From contig NC_056042.1 in assembly GCF_004379255.2 (NCBI RefSeq), forward strand, positions 30,545,928 to 30,609,927: a DNA stretch of 64,000 nt, in the 5' to 3' direction. Below the pieces are notes generated by a model. The model was given only the letters and a program-made list of their open reading frames with translations. It made no database searches and had not been told where the DNA came from. Made by a program: the position numbers and the translations under genes. Positions 42,701 through 52,159 of the stretch are shown in pieces. The DNA is from Salvia splendens. Taxonomy: Eukaryota > Streptophyta > Magnoliopsida > Lamiales > Lamiaceae. The stretch's first letter is position 1; the number at the start of each line of letters is the position of its first letter.

Positions 42701-44683
42701 TCAGCAGGAAAATCCTCCCGGACATCTTGTGTGGTAATAGTGGTTTCCGGTTCCAAGAGCATGATCTCAAAAACCTCTAACCCGATCGATGGAGACATCA
42801 AAGCAGCCAAGGACGTTCTGTCTATCTTGCGGGGCGGTGGTACCACCCCCTTCAAAGTAATAGGTCGCTCCTTGTGAGTGAATTCCAAAGTTTTTCCTGC
42901 GAAATCTGCGGTCACCTTGCCCAACGACTCCAGCCAATCCATTCCTAGAATTACATCTGGGCCGTGAATAGGCAGTATATGTAAATCCACCAAGAACACC
43001 GACCCTTGTACCTCCAACTTCGTCTGTTTGGACACGTGAGTGCACAGTAAGGCCCCCCCGTTGCCTACAACTACCTTGAACGGCCTTATCGGCGAGAGGG
43101 GTAAGTGTAACGATTCCGCAATCTTAGGGTGTAGAAAATCCCTGTCGCTACCCGTGTCAATTAAGACACACACCTCGTGGTCCTGTATGCATCCCACGAC
43201 CTTCATCGGACGAGAACGACGACCACCGTCCATCGCGTGAATATGCGAAATATCTGTTGGCACAGACTCATCAACCGCTTGGTCCTCCGCAACACCGTCG
43301 TTCTCATCGTCCTCCTCCGCATAGCATAGCAATCGCTGTTTGCACACGTGCCCTACAATCCACTTCTCGGGGCAATAATAACACAAACCCTGACGAGCTC
43401 GCTCCGCCTTTTCCGCTTGGGATACCCGTATCATGCCGGGTCGCGGCCTTTCCCCACTGCGACCCACTGAACCCGTGGTCTGGCCCACGGCGGTTGTGAC
43501 CGATGCGGATGTCGGTGCTGCCGAGGTACTTGACTGCCCCCGTCCATCACGATTCTGCCAAGCGCGACGAGGCACGGTTGAAAAGGCTGCCTGTGCCCCA
43601 CGGTCATGTATCTCCTCCGTCCACTCCAAAATCAAGGCCATCGCGGCTGCCAATGATTCCGGTCTGTGCAACTTCACGCGCTCCTGAATGTCCGGTTTGA
43701 GGCCAGCTACGAACAAAGTGAATAACTCTGATTCCGGGACTCCATGGACCCGATTCAAATATTTTTCAAATGTATTGTGGTACTCCAAAAGTGATCCCGT
43801 TTGCGTGAGTTTGGCCAACAACCCAAAGTAATTTTGAAAACTCTTTCTATCGAAACGGTGGCGAACGTCCCCCAGAAACTCATTCCACGTGACGAATTCG
43901 TTATTCGCGCAGTAATTAAAGACCCATTCAGCTGCAGGTTGATCAAACAGCATCACCGCGTAATGTAATCGTTGAGCCTCGGGCATCATAAGGTGATTGA
44001 AATAATATTGGACTCTTGCGATCCAATTAGTCGCGTCTGACCCGTCGAACCTGGGCGGATCCATCTTTACCCCCGGTGGTCTGACGAAACCAGGCACGGT
44101 ACCCTGATATCGCTGGGGGGGGGTCCCAGCATGTCGGAGGCCGGTCGTATGATTGATCGAACCCTCCGGGCGCCAGCCTCGAGTTGGGGGTTCCCTGCAT
44201 CGTCCATCCCGGACCATGGCGACCCCATTGATCGCGTCTCAGCCTCGTGTCGGGTTGCCCCTCGCGTAAACCCCAATTAGGGTTTTTACCCCGAACAAAT
44301 GTCCCTCCGTTGCGCATGCGACGTGTCTCATCAAATCCCCAATCGTCTTCGTCGTCATACTCTGGCGGATTCACCGCTCCGCGTGACCAAGAACTTCCAA
44401 GATTCCCGCCGCGGCGATCCGGATCTTCCCTCGCTGAATCGAATTTCTCCAAACGTTCCAACCTCTCCAAAACCTGAGCCAAGGTAGTAGTGTTGGTCTC
44501 TTCCCTGCGCGACTCCTCGGGTTGGCGAATCTCCCCCTCGCCGTCGTCCCCATGTTGTCGGTGGAAACCCCCACCGTCGCGGCGGTTCGTCCTCGGCGGA
44601 CGACCCCCGAATCTGTATGGCGGGTAGGAATCGTTGTGTCCCCCCCCCCAAACGGCCTTGCCGTTATTGTCGAAACCTTTCAT
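39490..44683 (-). CDS. Chromovirus Gag-Pol polyprotein, one frameshift
   Basis: A first frame from the ATG at 44683 (MKGFDNNGKAVWGGG) covers the basic, disordered start of gag. The long 1575-residue frame starts at 44217 and contains the gag core (RFDGSDATNWIARVQYYF), a CCHC knuckle (CYYCPEKW..GHVC), protease (IDTGSD, ~354), RT (YRALNTATVPDHFPIP; VFFDDILVYS, ~698), RNase H (ETDASNTGIGAVL, ~842), integrase (HPGFERTLRR zinc part; catalytic D ~1135, D ~1195, E ~1231) and a chromodomain (~1427-1480, EHVLVRWSDGTESPTWEP). The two frames overlap and differ by one base at a run of nine G on plus (44115-44123). The tail has NAEL/DAELHDAEL repeats encoded in the LTR. All catalytic residues are present. 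Apart from the homopolymer shift, which may be real or a sequencing error, it looks functional. Confidence 0.9.
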
Positions 44684-44688
44684 GAGTA

Positions 44689-44704
44689 CTGGATGAAAGC
44701 ACCA
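44689..44704 (-). other. Probable primer binding site of the chromovirus
   Basis: TGGTGCTTTCATCCAG on the minus strand lies two bases inside the 5' LTR. A TGG start fits pairing with a tRNA CCA end; I cannot name the tRNA. Confidence 0.55.
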
Positions 44705-44706
44705 GA

Positions 44707-45371
44707 TGTTAAGGCCTTATTACCTCAACGTGATCGGCGGCGGGGTTGCGCGGCGATCCAACGATAACTCCGGCGTCCTACACAGGATCGGCGGCGTCTT
44801 CTAGCAGCGGCTGTGCGCGGAGGATTCTCCGTCGGGCAGCGGCGAACTAGGTTTAGATAAACTCACGTATTTTGTGGGCAAATATTGTAATTCTTATTCA
44901 TCCGTAACTTGATAAACAAAGCCCTATTTATAGACTAAGGACCCTAGGGTTGGTTCGACTTCTAAACCTAATGCATCTCGGGAAAGAACCAACAAAGAAA
45001 ACCCGAAACGGAGCTTATAGATATGCTCGACTCATTAAAATAACTAAGTTACCAAAAATAAGAAAGACATAAAAAGGAAATAAAATCTAAAAGGAAAAAG
45101 AGAATCCTAATTCTACTTCGCGACGTAATCGCCGAATCGGAGAGGCGCGCGCCGAACTCTTCTTCCCCTTGTTGTCGCGACCGACGTCTGCATGTCGTTC
45201 TCGCCTCTCGCTGATCTTCCCTCCGATCTCTCGACGTCGCCATGCAGATTTTCGGCGTCGCCATGCAGCTCGGCATTGTGCTCTTCGGCGTCGCGCAGCT
45301 CGGCATCGTGCAGCTCGGCGTCGCGCAGCTCGGCGTTGTGTTGATGCGGTGGTTGCCTGGGAATCGTATCA
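44707..45371 (-). repeat. 5' LTR of the chromovirus
   Basis: Matches the 3' LTR except for one extra A near 45055. It is directly followed on the right by TSD CTGTT and the lectin 3' flank. Confidence 0.93.
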
Positions 45372-45376
45372 CTGTT

Positions 45377-45998
45377 TTAGTTTGTATCGCAAATAAGTCA
45401 GGAATTATATAAAATGTAATGTTTCTTTTCTTAAAAGTCTACTTGTTTCGTAATGTATTTGTAAAATGCTGATGTCATTAAGAAAATATACATGACATTC
45501 TCCTATATTACCAATAATACTATGTTTTCTATTGTTGTATTATTCACACACCATGGGCATCAAATAATACATCCGGGTTTGGTACATATTAAGTGGAGTA
45601 GATTATATTATAGATTAGTTATAATCTACTCCTATGCCGAAAAAAGTCATAATATGGACTTCAATGCCGAAATTGCTGTTAATGTTATAATATGCCGAAA
45701 AAGTCATAATATATATAGACTTCAATGTTGTTAATGTTATCTAAGAATTGCTCATTACTTGCTTTCTAAAATAACTTACTTGGAGTTAAGATTTAAATTT
45801 TTTTTAATAAATCAGTTCTACTAAAACAGATGGCACCATGAAGAAATTCATTTGACTAGATTAGTTACTTCTTGTTGAAATCAAGTCCTTTTCATTTGGA
45901 CTTCTATCACAATGTCCGAATTTATCCATTAAAAAAATTGTATATGCATGGAATTTATCCATTAAAAAAATTTATTTGCATATTATTGAGGATATGTA
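45377..45998 (+). other. Displaced 3' flank of the lectin pseudogene
   Basis: The first ~180 bp (TTAGTTTGTATCGCAAATAAG, GTAATGTATTTGTAAAATGC) equal the lectin 2 3' flank at 21025-21200. The rest is AT-rich with two copies of TATGCCGAAAAAAGTCATAATAT-like text near 45635-45715. No gene. Confidence 0.7.
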
Positions 45999-46368
45999 TA
46001 TTACAAATGATTCACTCACCCCTCAAAAGTCTTCATAAGGTAGGAGGATTATCCACACTTATATAGATTAGATGAGATCTTTACCAAGTTGATGTGAGAC
46101 AGAATTAAAGAGATTTTAACACATCCCCACACGTGTGGGCCGGAATGAGACAGAATTAAAGAGATTTCAACTTTACCAAGTTGATCGCACTTCCATCACT
46201 CCGGTAGGCAAGCCTAGATATAAAATTCATCAAAGACTTGGATCTACTCTGATACCATGTTAGAAATGTGTCATTCACCCTAGAAAATGCCTCATTAGGG
46301 GTAAAAGTTATCTACACTTATATAGATTAGAAAGGATATTTACTAAGTTGATATGAGAAGATTTAACA
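45999..46368 (-). mobile_element. TRIM-like miniature LTR retrotransposon
   Basis: Two diverged direct repeats, about 45999-46121 and 46258-46368, share ATCCACACTTATATAGATTAG and end TTTAACA. The right copy starts TGTTAGAAATG. Immediately inside it, TGGTATCAGAGTAGATCC (minus strand) is a textbook initiator-Met PBS. Next to the left copy GTGTGGGGATG (minus) is a plausible PPT. Total ~370 bp with ~136 bp interior and no coding sequence: the definition of a TRIM. The left LTR start is uncertain and no TSD is visible, so the copy is old. Confidence 0.7.
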
Positions 46369-46724
46369 CTTTCAAAGCAAAATTTGTTCTCAGTTTATCG
46401 TCGATTTTATTCCATACAGTTCTTTGATTTTTACTATTGCAGTCATTCATAAGCCTACCAAAGTGTTAAAACATCACATAAGCAACTAGTTTGTATTCAT
46501 CATATTTTGTTTTGCATATATATTTGATACTGCTATTAAATTGTCTAACTATGATATTTTGATTTAATTTCTGTCCATCAATTATTTTCTGTATGCTTAA
46601 TTGTCTTGAATACTTGATTTCTGTACTATGATTATTGAGTTTTCTATTTTCATTCTATATATATAATGTTATTTTAGAATTTTCGGCGATAAAATCACAG
46701 CAGTATTAATGGACTTCAGATTTT
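46369..46724. other. Spacer, no gene
   Basis: AT-rich sequence with no supported feature. Confidence 0.5.
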
Positions 46725-47110
46725 TTGGGTTGACTTCGAAGCTTCGAAATTTATTATCCTAAGACCAGTTTATGCATTTGATTTTTATCATATTAAAAAA
46801 ACATCAAAACCTGAAATAAATGTGTTCAGATTGGTAAATAGGTTTCCGTGTCACTAATTTAATTTAGGGTTAGCTGTAATTAAGCGAGTGCGTAGTATAT
46901 GTCAAGTTGACCTGGACAAGTTGCTAATATTCATATTGATATATGTTTAATTAATAAAAAATGGAAAAGAGTAAGTACATTCTGATTTCCAATTTAATTA
47001 CTATTTGGGAATCATAGAAATAATTCGATATTTCGATAATTTTTGTAGTGTTGTTTTGGTATCCCAAACTAGTTATGCTCCAAAACAAATTTAATAAATG
47101 AATCTATTAT
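46725..47110. repeat. Lectin-cluster duplicated block A, copy 2
   Basis: Partner of 31365-31780 with small indels. It ends in the same ATGGAATGA segment. It lies about 1.6 kb upstream of lectin 3. Confidence 0.75.
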
Positions 47111-47179
47111 GATGGAATGAGATTGAGCTTAATAGATACTAATAAGTTGTAACAACGAATGTCACACAAAAATATTATG

Positions 47180-47400
47180 TTAGGCACCGACGATGAGTGT
47201 GTAAAGTGATACACACTACTCTGATCTAATAATATGTAAAAGAATAAATTAAGGAAGTCAAACTAACACAATAATATAGCCAGATTAATTGGATCTAATA
47301 AATATGTGAAAAGATCTTTTATTTCGACTTTAAGAAAGAGCAATGCAAAAGCATCTCCCCATTTTTATATTTTTTACATGTCATTATCCATATAGGCCAC
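47180..47400. repeat. Lectin-cluster duplicated block B, copy 2
   Basis: Partner of 17441-17720 (GATCTTTTATTTCGACTTTA, AAGAAAGAGCAATGCAAAAG). It follows block A directly here, which shows the original order A-B-lectin. Confidence 0.7.
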
Positions 47401-47404
47401 ATTT

Positions 47405-47590
47405 CATTTGAAGAAACTTCAAAATACTTTCATTTGGATCCATAGTGAAGATGGATCTTTCAATGAATGTCACCAAATTGTCGTTCAACCAGTCATCTCT
47501 AATCTTGTTTCGTTGTTCCTTCTTGACAACTTTCATAACAGAAAACACTTTTCAACAGATGCAGTCACGATAGGTAAAAGACCAATAGCA
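47405..47590 (-). pseudogene. hAT transposase C-terminal relic (ZMYM1/TTF-type)
   Basis: The minus strand reads SVMKVVKKEQRNKIRDDWL, NDNLVTFIERSIF, NESILKFL. This matches the hAT dimerisation end found in plant zinc-finger MYM-type 1-like transposases (FSAMKFVKT.LRNRM.D..L.D.LV.YIE). A frame change lies just before SVMK. Only the end of the protein remains; no element ends were found. Confidence 0.65.
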
Positions 47591-47599
47591 ATGGAATCA

Positions 47600-48624
47600 A
47601 GGGATATAAATTTTTTATCTTTCTTAGTTTCAACAATAATTGGAGAAATTAAGACTCCAAATCTTCAACGCCTATCATGCATGCATCTCTTCTCACAACG
47701 GCAACAAAAATTTGAAGTTGTTGAGTTAACATCAACGAAAGCCCAAAATGATTTATGAGGCGGTGTTGAGCGTTCCTCATGGGAGAGATCTCAGATATGG
47801 ATGCACCACTTGATGTTCCAGCAGGGAGGCCAGGGACTCTAGTTAGGTTGGGTTGGGTTGATTTTAAACTTATTTACAGATTAATTGCTTGGTCTTGGGC
47901 CCATAACAACACTGCTTGGTCGAATGATCTTGGCACAAATGATACGATTAATTTGATTTTGCTGTAGTTAATTAGGTTGGGTTGGGCTCATTTTAAACTT
48001 TATTGAAGATGAATTGCTCGGTCTGGGCTAATTTTTTTCCCTTTTAGTTGAAAAATTATTTAATATTTTTGAAATTTCCAGTTAAAACATCACTCCCACA
48101 AACCATTGTGGTCTCCTGATACTAAATAATGTGAAGTGATCCAATCTCCTGCTTTTAAGCCGCGGTGGACGGACACATAAACAAATACGAACAGGGGCCA
48201 GATTTTTTGAAACTATATTATATTAAAAATATTTTGAAGTACTACTCCACTATATAAGCTTTTGCATTAATATACATAAAATTTGGATAAAAAATTAGTA
48301 TAAAAAAAATTACTAAAAAGTTAAGGTGGTAGAAGCTTAAACTCCTATACGGCTTATACCTTGATCACAAACTGTGTGCCCGCAAAGTGCTTTTAAGTTT
48401 ACTTACAAGCTTTGGAAAACTAGAGTGACTAACTGACTATATACCGTGACTTCACATGTCTCAAACTTTATAAAGTTACATTAGTTGCAATATTTTCGTT
48501 TCATTCATATGTCATGCAGCTCAAATTATACATTCAAATAACTTTTTCTATTTTCATACTTCTTTTGTAAGAAACGAAGAACTTGAGTATAACTCAACAT
48601 ATTACATGACCTTCATACTTGTAG
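47600..48624. other. Upstream region of lectin 3
   Basis: No gene. A short repeat TTAGGTTGGGTTGGG occurs near 47845 and 47972. The last few hundred bases are the lectin 3 promoter and are less similar to the other lectin promoters than lectin 2 is to the pseudogene. Confidence 0.5.
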
Positions 48625-48632
48625 TATAAATA
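48625..48632 (+). promoter_or_regulatory. TATA box of lectin 3
   Basis: TATAAATA is 60 bp before the ATG, same spacing as lectin 2. The leader also has AAAACCCTAATCAAAAGCA. Confidence 0.8.
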
Positions 48633-48684
48633 ACCACTAACGCTACCAATCACATTATTCAAAACAAAACCCTAATCAAAAGCA

Positions 48685-49509
48685 ATGGCTACTTCCTTCC
48701 AAACCCTAATTCCTCTCCTTGCCACCATAGCTTTGCTCCTCACGGCGGCGGAAGCTCAGCGACCTCGTCCGCCTCCCAGAAGGACCTCCTTCACTTTCAC
48801 CTTCAACGGCTCGCGGCCATCGGAACTCACCTTCCAAGGCGACGCCTACTTCCCTCCGGGAGCGACCCGCCTTCGCCTCACCAAAACCGACGTTTTCGGA
48901 AACGCACAGCTGAACACCGCCGGCCGAGTCTTGTACTCCAACCCCATCAGATTCTTGGAAGGGAGGCGGCGGCGGGTGAGAGCCAGCTTCGAATCCAACG
49001 TGAGATTCGTCATCACGCCCAACCGAGGCGACACCAATCCGCCGGCCGATGGCCTCGTATTTTTCCTCGCCCCCGTAAACTCCACCCCCGATGCAAGCGG
49101 CGGGAGCTTCGGGGTCTTCGATTTAACCGGAAATAAGGCGTCAGTTTTCGCGGTTGAGTTCGACATCTTCAGCAACGAATGGGATCCGAGTTTTCGCCAC
49201 GTGGGGATCGACATTCAGTCTCGGGTTTCCAGCAACGTGACGGCGGTCGACGACGCGATATTGGGGCAGGAGGTGAGTGCCCGCATCGACTACAATGCGG
49301 CCACGAATTTGATTAGGGTTAACGGCAGCGTCGGTGCAAAGGGGTTTGAGGTCAGTTATGTGTACGATTTGAGCACTATTCTACCGGAACAAGTTCAGGC
49401 CGGAATCTCTGCCGCCACCGGAGGTTTGGCCGCCGTTCACGACGTCGTCGCGTGGTCTTTCAGTTCTACCATGCGGAGAAGAAGGCCTAATAGCGACGAG
49501 CACATTTGA
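48685..49509 (+). CDS. Legume-type (L-type) lectin 3, secreted
   Basis: A 274-residue intronless protein. Residues 1-24 are a signal peptide (LLATIALLLTAAEA). A basic/proline linker, QRPRPPPRRTS, leads to the beta-sandwich (FTFTFNGSRPSELTFQGDA). The metal site is intact: VEFDIFSNEWDPSFRHVG gives E158, D160, F162, N164, D167 and H172. D122 (PADG) and the GGSFGVF loop match sugar-binding loops. A loop GRRRRVRAS (93-101) and the C-terminal MRRRRPNSDEHI add unusual positive charge. Sequons NGS (41), NST (132), NVT (184) and NGS (213). The start is fixed by homology to lectin 2. It keeps the whole fold and has no kinase part, so it should be a soluble secreted or vacuolar lectin. Its 3' half has been copied downstream. 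Confidence 0.94.
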   Translation: MATSFQTLIPLLATIALLLTAAEAQRPRPPPRRTSFTFTFNGSRPSELTFQGDAYFPPGATRLRLTKTDVFGNAQLNTAGRVLYSNPIRFLEGRRRRVRASFESNVRFVITPNRGDTNPPADGLVFFLAPVNSTPDASGGSFGVFDLTGNKASVFAVEFDIFSNEWDPSFRHVGIDIQSRVSSNVTAVDDAILGQEVSARIDYNAATNLIRVNGSVGAKGFEVSYVYDLSTILPEQVQAGISAATGGLAAVHDVVAWSFSSTMRRRRPNSDEHI

Positions 49510-50932
49510 AAATTGAGAGTTTGAGTTTGGAATGCTATAAAAATGTTTAATCAAGTATATATCCGATATTATAATTAATATCGAAATAATGCAATAAATA
49601 CTAATGACATTATGATTATTATTTAGTTTTTATTTTATACAATTATAATCAAACTACCTTGTGTTCCAAAAAATATCATTTTTCATCCTTTGAATATATA
49701 AATAATACTATTAGCCATTAGGAGTACATTAAATTATATTTTTTCTATATTCATATTATTTCAATTTACCATTTTGACAATGATGTCTACATCAAATACA
49801 AAGGTAAAATTCTTTTTGCCTATCTTTTACTATCCGTAAACGATAGTAGTATTTTGGTTATTGATCCAAAAATTAAAGAAACAATTTCTAAAATTTTATG
49901 CCTAATAAAAATGGATCTTTAAATTATTCGAATGGAACTACTTAATAGAAAAGTACACGTAGAATAAATCCCAAGATTGAATTTAGGCGTGTGATTAAAA
50001 CTCCATAATTAGACTGTCAAACTAATTATTCTGGAATGGGTCCGAGTTTTATCCATGTAGGGATCGACACTCAGTCTCAGGAGTCCAGAAACGTGACGAC
50101 GGTCGACGACGCGATATTGGGGCAGGAGGTGAGTGCCCGTATCGACTACAATGCGGCCACGAATTTGATTAGGGTTAATGGCATTTTGAGGTCAGTTATG
50201 TGTACGATTTGAGCACCATTCTACCTAAACAAGTTCAAGCCGGAATCTCTGCTGCCACCGGGGTTTGGCTGCCGTTAACGATGTCGTCGCGTGGTCTTTC
50301 AGTTCCACCATGCGGAGAAGAAGGCCTAATAGCGGCGAGTTTGAGAATTGAGAGTTTGAGTTTGGAATGCTATAAAATGTACAGCCAAGTATATATCCGG
50401 TATGTAATTAAAATATCGAAATAATGCAATACATACTAATTACATTATGATTAGTTTTTATTTTATACAACTACTATAAAGGAGTAGTATTAAACTTGAG
50501 GATATTATAATCAAACTATCTTTTGTTCCAAAGTAGATATCATGTTTTTCTTTATCTGTTCAAATAATATCATATATTCATTTTTGGAAAAAATAAATCA
50601 TAATTAATACATCAAATTATACATTTTCTATATTAATATTGTTTAAATTTACTATTGTGACAATGATGTCTACATCAGATATAAAGGTAAACTTCTTATT
50701 GCATTCTTACTATCCGTAAATGCTAGTAGTAGTAGTAGTACTATTTTGGTTATTGATCCAAAAATTAAAGAAACAATTTCTAAAAAATTTATGCATAATC
50801 AAAATGGATGTTTAAATTATGCACGGATGGAGTACTACTTAATAGAAAAATAAGGGTAGAATAAGTCCCAAGATTGAATTTAAGCGCGTGATTAAAACTC
50901 CCTAATTAAACTCTCAAACTAATTATTCTGGA
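49178..50932 (+). repeat. 856-bp tandem duplication covering the lectin 3 3' half
   Basis: Unit 1 is 49178-50033 and unit 2 is 50034 to about 50932. Each starts at GAATGGG(A)TCCGAGTTTT in the lectin metal-binding region and ends with AAACTAATTATTCTGGA after ~500 bp of 3' flank. Junction homology is the short GGAATGGG. The units have diverged by several indels and many substitutions, so the event is older than the other local duplications. Confidence 0.9.
50034..50357 (+). pseudogene. Lectin 3' fragment pseudogene
   Basis: The fragment encodes remnants of the lectin C-terminal half: GIDTQS-like, TVDDAILGQEVSARIDYNAA, YDLSTILPKQVQAG and the final basic stretch. It lacks the N-terminal half, has a ~16-bp deletion after INGS-like sequence and a further 1-2 base change near GVWLPL. 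No start or promoter. It arose by the tandem duplication, not by retroposition. Confidence 0.88.
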
Positions 50933-51443
50933 ACTTTAGATAATTCCATACCTTAATAAAACCATTCGGGAATTAATATAATTTTACCTAATAATTTAAT
51001 TATCAGCATAAACCCCATAAATTAACGAAAGATCAGCCTACTTAATTAAATTAAAACTAGCCCAGCATATGATTAAAGATAGCCCAAACTAAAGTTCCCC
51101 AATTATTTGCTCTGGGCCCAAAACTTTAAATTACTATCTGGCCTAAACGAGAAAACTGACAAGCCCAAAATACATCGGTCACCCCCAAATCACAAAATTC
51201 AACTTCTCTCAGCGGAGGCCCATGGTGAGGGGAAGGGATTAAACAGGATGGTGTGTGTATTTATTTACCTTCGCGAACAAAGGAATCAATTTGTTTTCTT
51301 CACTCCTTTCAATTAGATTTTTTATATAAATGCATTTTAATATAAAACAATATTTTATTGAATGGGCTATGGAATTTAATTAATTTTTATTATGTTAACT
51401 ATATATTTGTTTACTCAAGAATTATGAGCAAATAAAAAATTTA
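50933..51443. other. Intergenic DNA, no gene
   Basis: AT-rich sequence; open frames are short and without family resemblance. Confidence 0.5.
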
Positions 51444-51630
51444 CACTACAAAAAAAGGTTCGATCACCGACGGAAATAATATTACCAACAGATTTGATAA
51501 ATAACCGGCGGAGTTACCGACGACGGCATTTCAGTTGGAAGTAGATAAAAACAAATTACCGACGGAATAGTATTTACCAATGGAAAAGTTAGTATTACCG
51601 ACGGAAATTTCTGTCAGCAAAGTTGTTATT
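51444..51630. mobile_element. CACTA transposon terminus
   Basis: CACTACAAAAAAAGG is the canonical CACTA end. It is followed by five or so subterminal copies of ACCGACGGA or ACCGGCGGA. The matching opposite end is not found downstream in the window, so this looks like one end of a truncated element. Confidence 0.65.
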
Positions 51631-51858
51631 TTGGTTGGTTTATAAGTTGATACCGGATAATAATAAAATATTCATTTTTGAATGATTCTTGAGTCGATGT
51701 TATAATTAAACTAATTTTAAAAAACAGAAAAAAATTTAATTAACACAAGATAAATTAATTAAAATCGGAAGTTAACTAAATAAAGCTTCAATGAAATTAA
51801 AAAATAAAATATTTTAAATCAAAATGTATTACTATAAGAATCTCATTAAATAAAAATA

Positions 51859-52059
51859 TACTCCTTCCGTCCCCTAGTTGCACTATTATTTTTAAGTAAA
51901 AGTTAGGGTATTTAATTAAGATATTAGAGTTAGTTAAGTTTTCCTTTATTAAGGGTTTACTTAAAATACTTGAAATGCTAATTTTATTACGCTAATTACT
52001 TAAGTTTAAATTTACGTAGTAAATATGAAAAGTGCGAGTAACATGAAATGGAGGGAGTA
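51859..52059. mobile_element. Stowaway-like MITE
   Basis: TACTCCTTCCGTCCCCTAG at the left and ATGGAGGGAGTA at the right are inverted ends with TA on both sides. About 200 bp, non-coding. Confidence 0.7.
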
Positions 52060-52159
52060 CTATTATAATAAGAAAACATATTACTACGTTGGTTCAAGGG
52101 TCTAATAAAACAAAAATTATATAAAAAAATTAGTGAAATAAATTACTTCCTCCGTCTCT

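Larger units (their letters stand above)
39085..45371 (-). mobile_element. Full-length Ty3/gypsy chromovirus, very recent insertion
   Basis: LTRs 39085-39748 (664 bp) and 44707-45371 (665 bp) differ, as far as I can compare, by a single A insertion. The 5-bp TSD CTGTT is perfect at 39080-39084 and 45372-45376. The PBS adjoins the upstream (right) LTR and a PPT, GGAGGGGGGAGT on the minus strand, adjoins the left LTR. The coding region has gag, protease, RT, RNase H, integrase and a chromodomain, so this is a chromovirus; the clade within it is not assigned. It inserted 14 bp after the stop of the lectin pseudogene, separating that gene from its 3' flank. Confidence 0.95.

Noticed and set aside
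47408..47758. Plus-strand 116-codon gene
   Set aside because: The opposite strand encodes a recognisable hAT transposase C-terminus, so the plus frame is a shadow.
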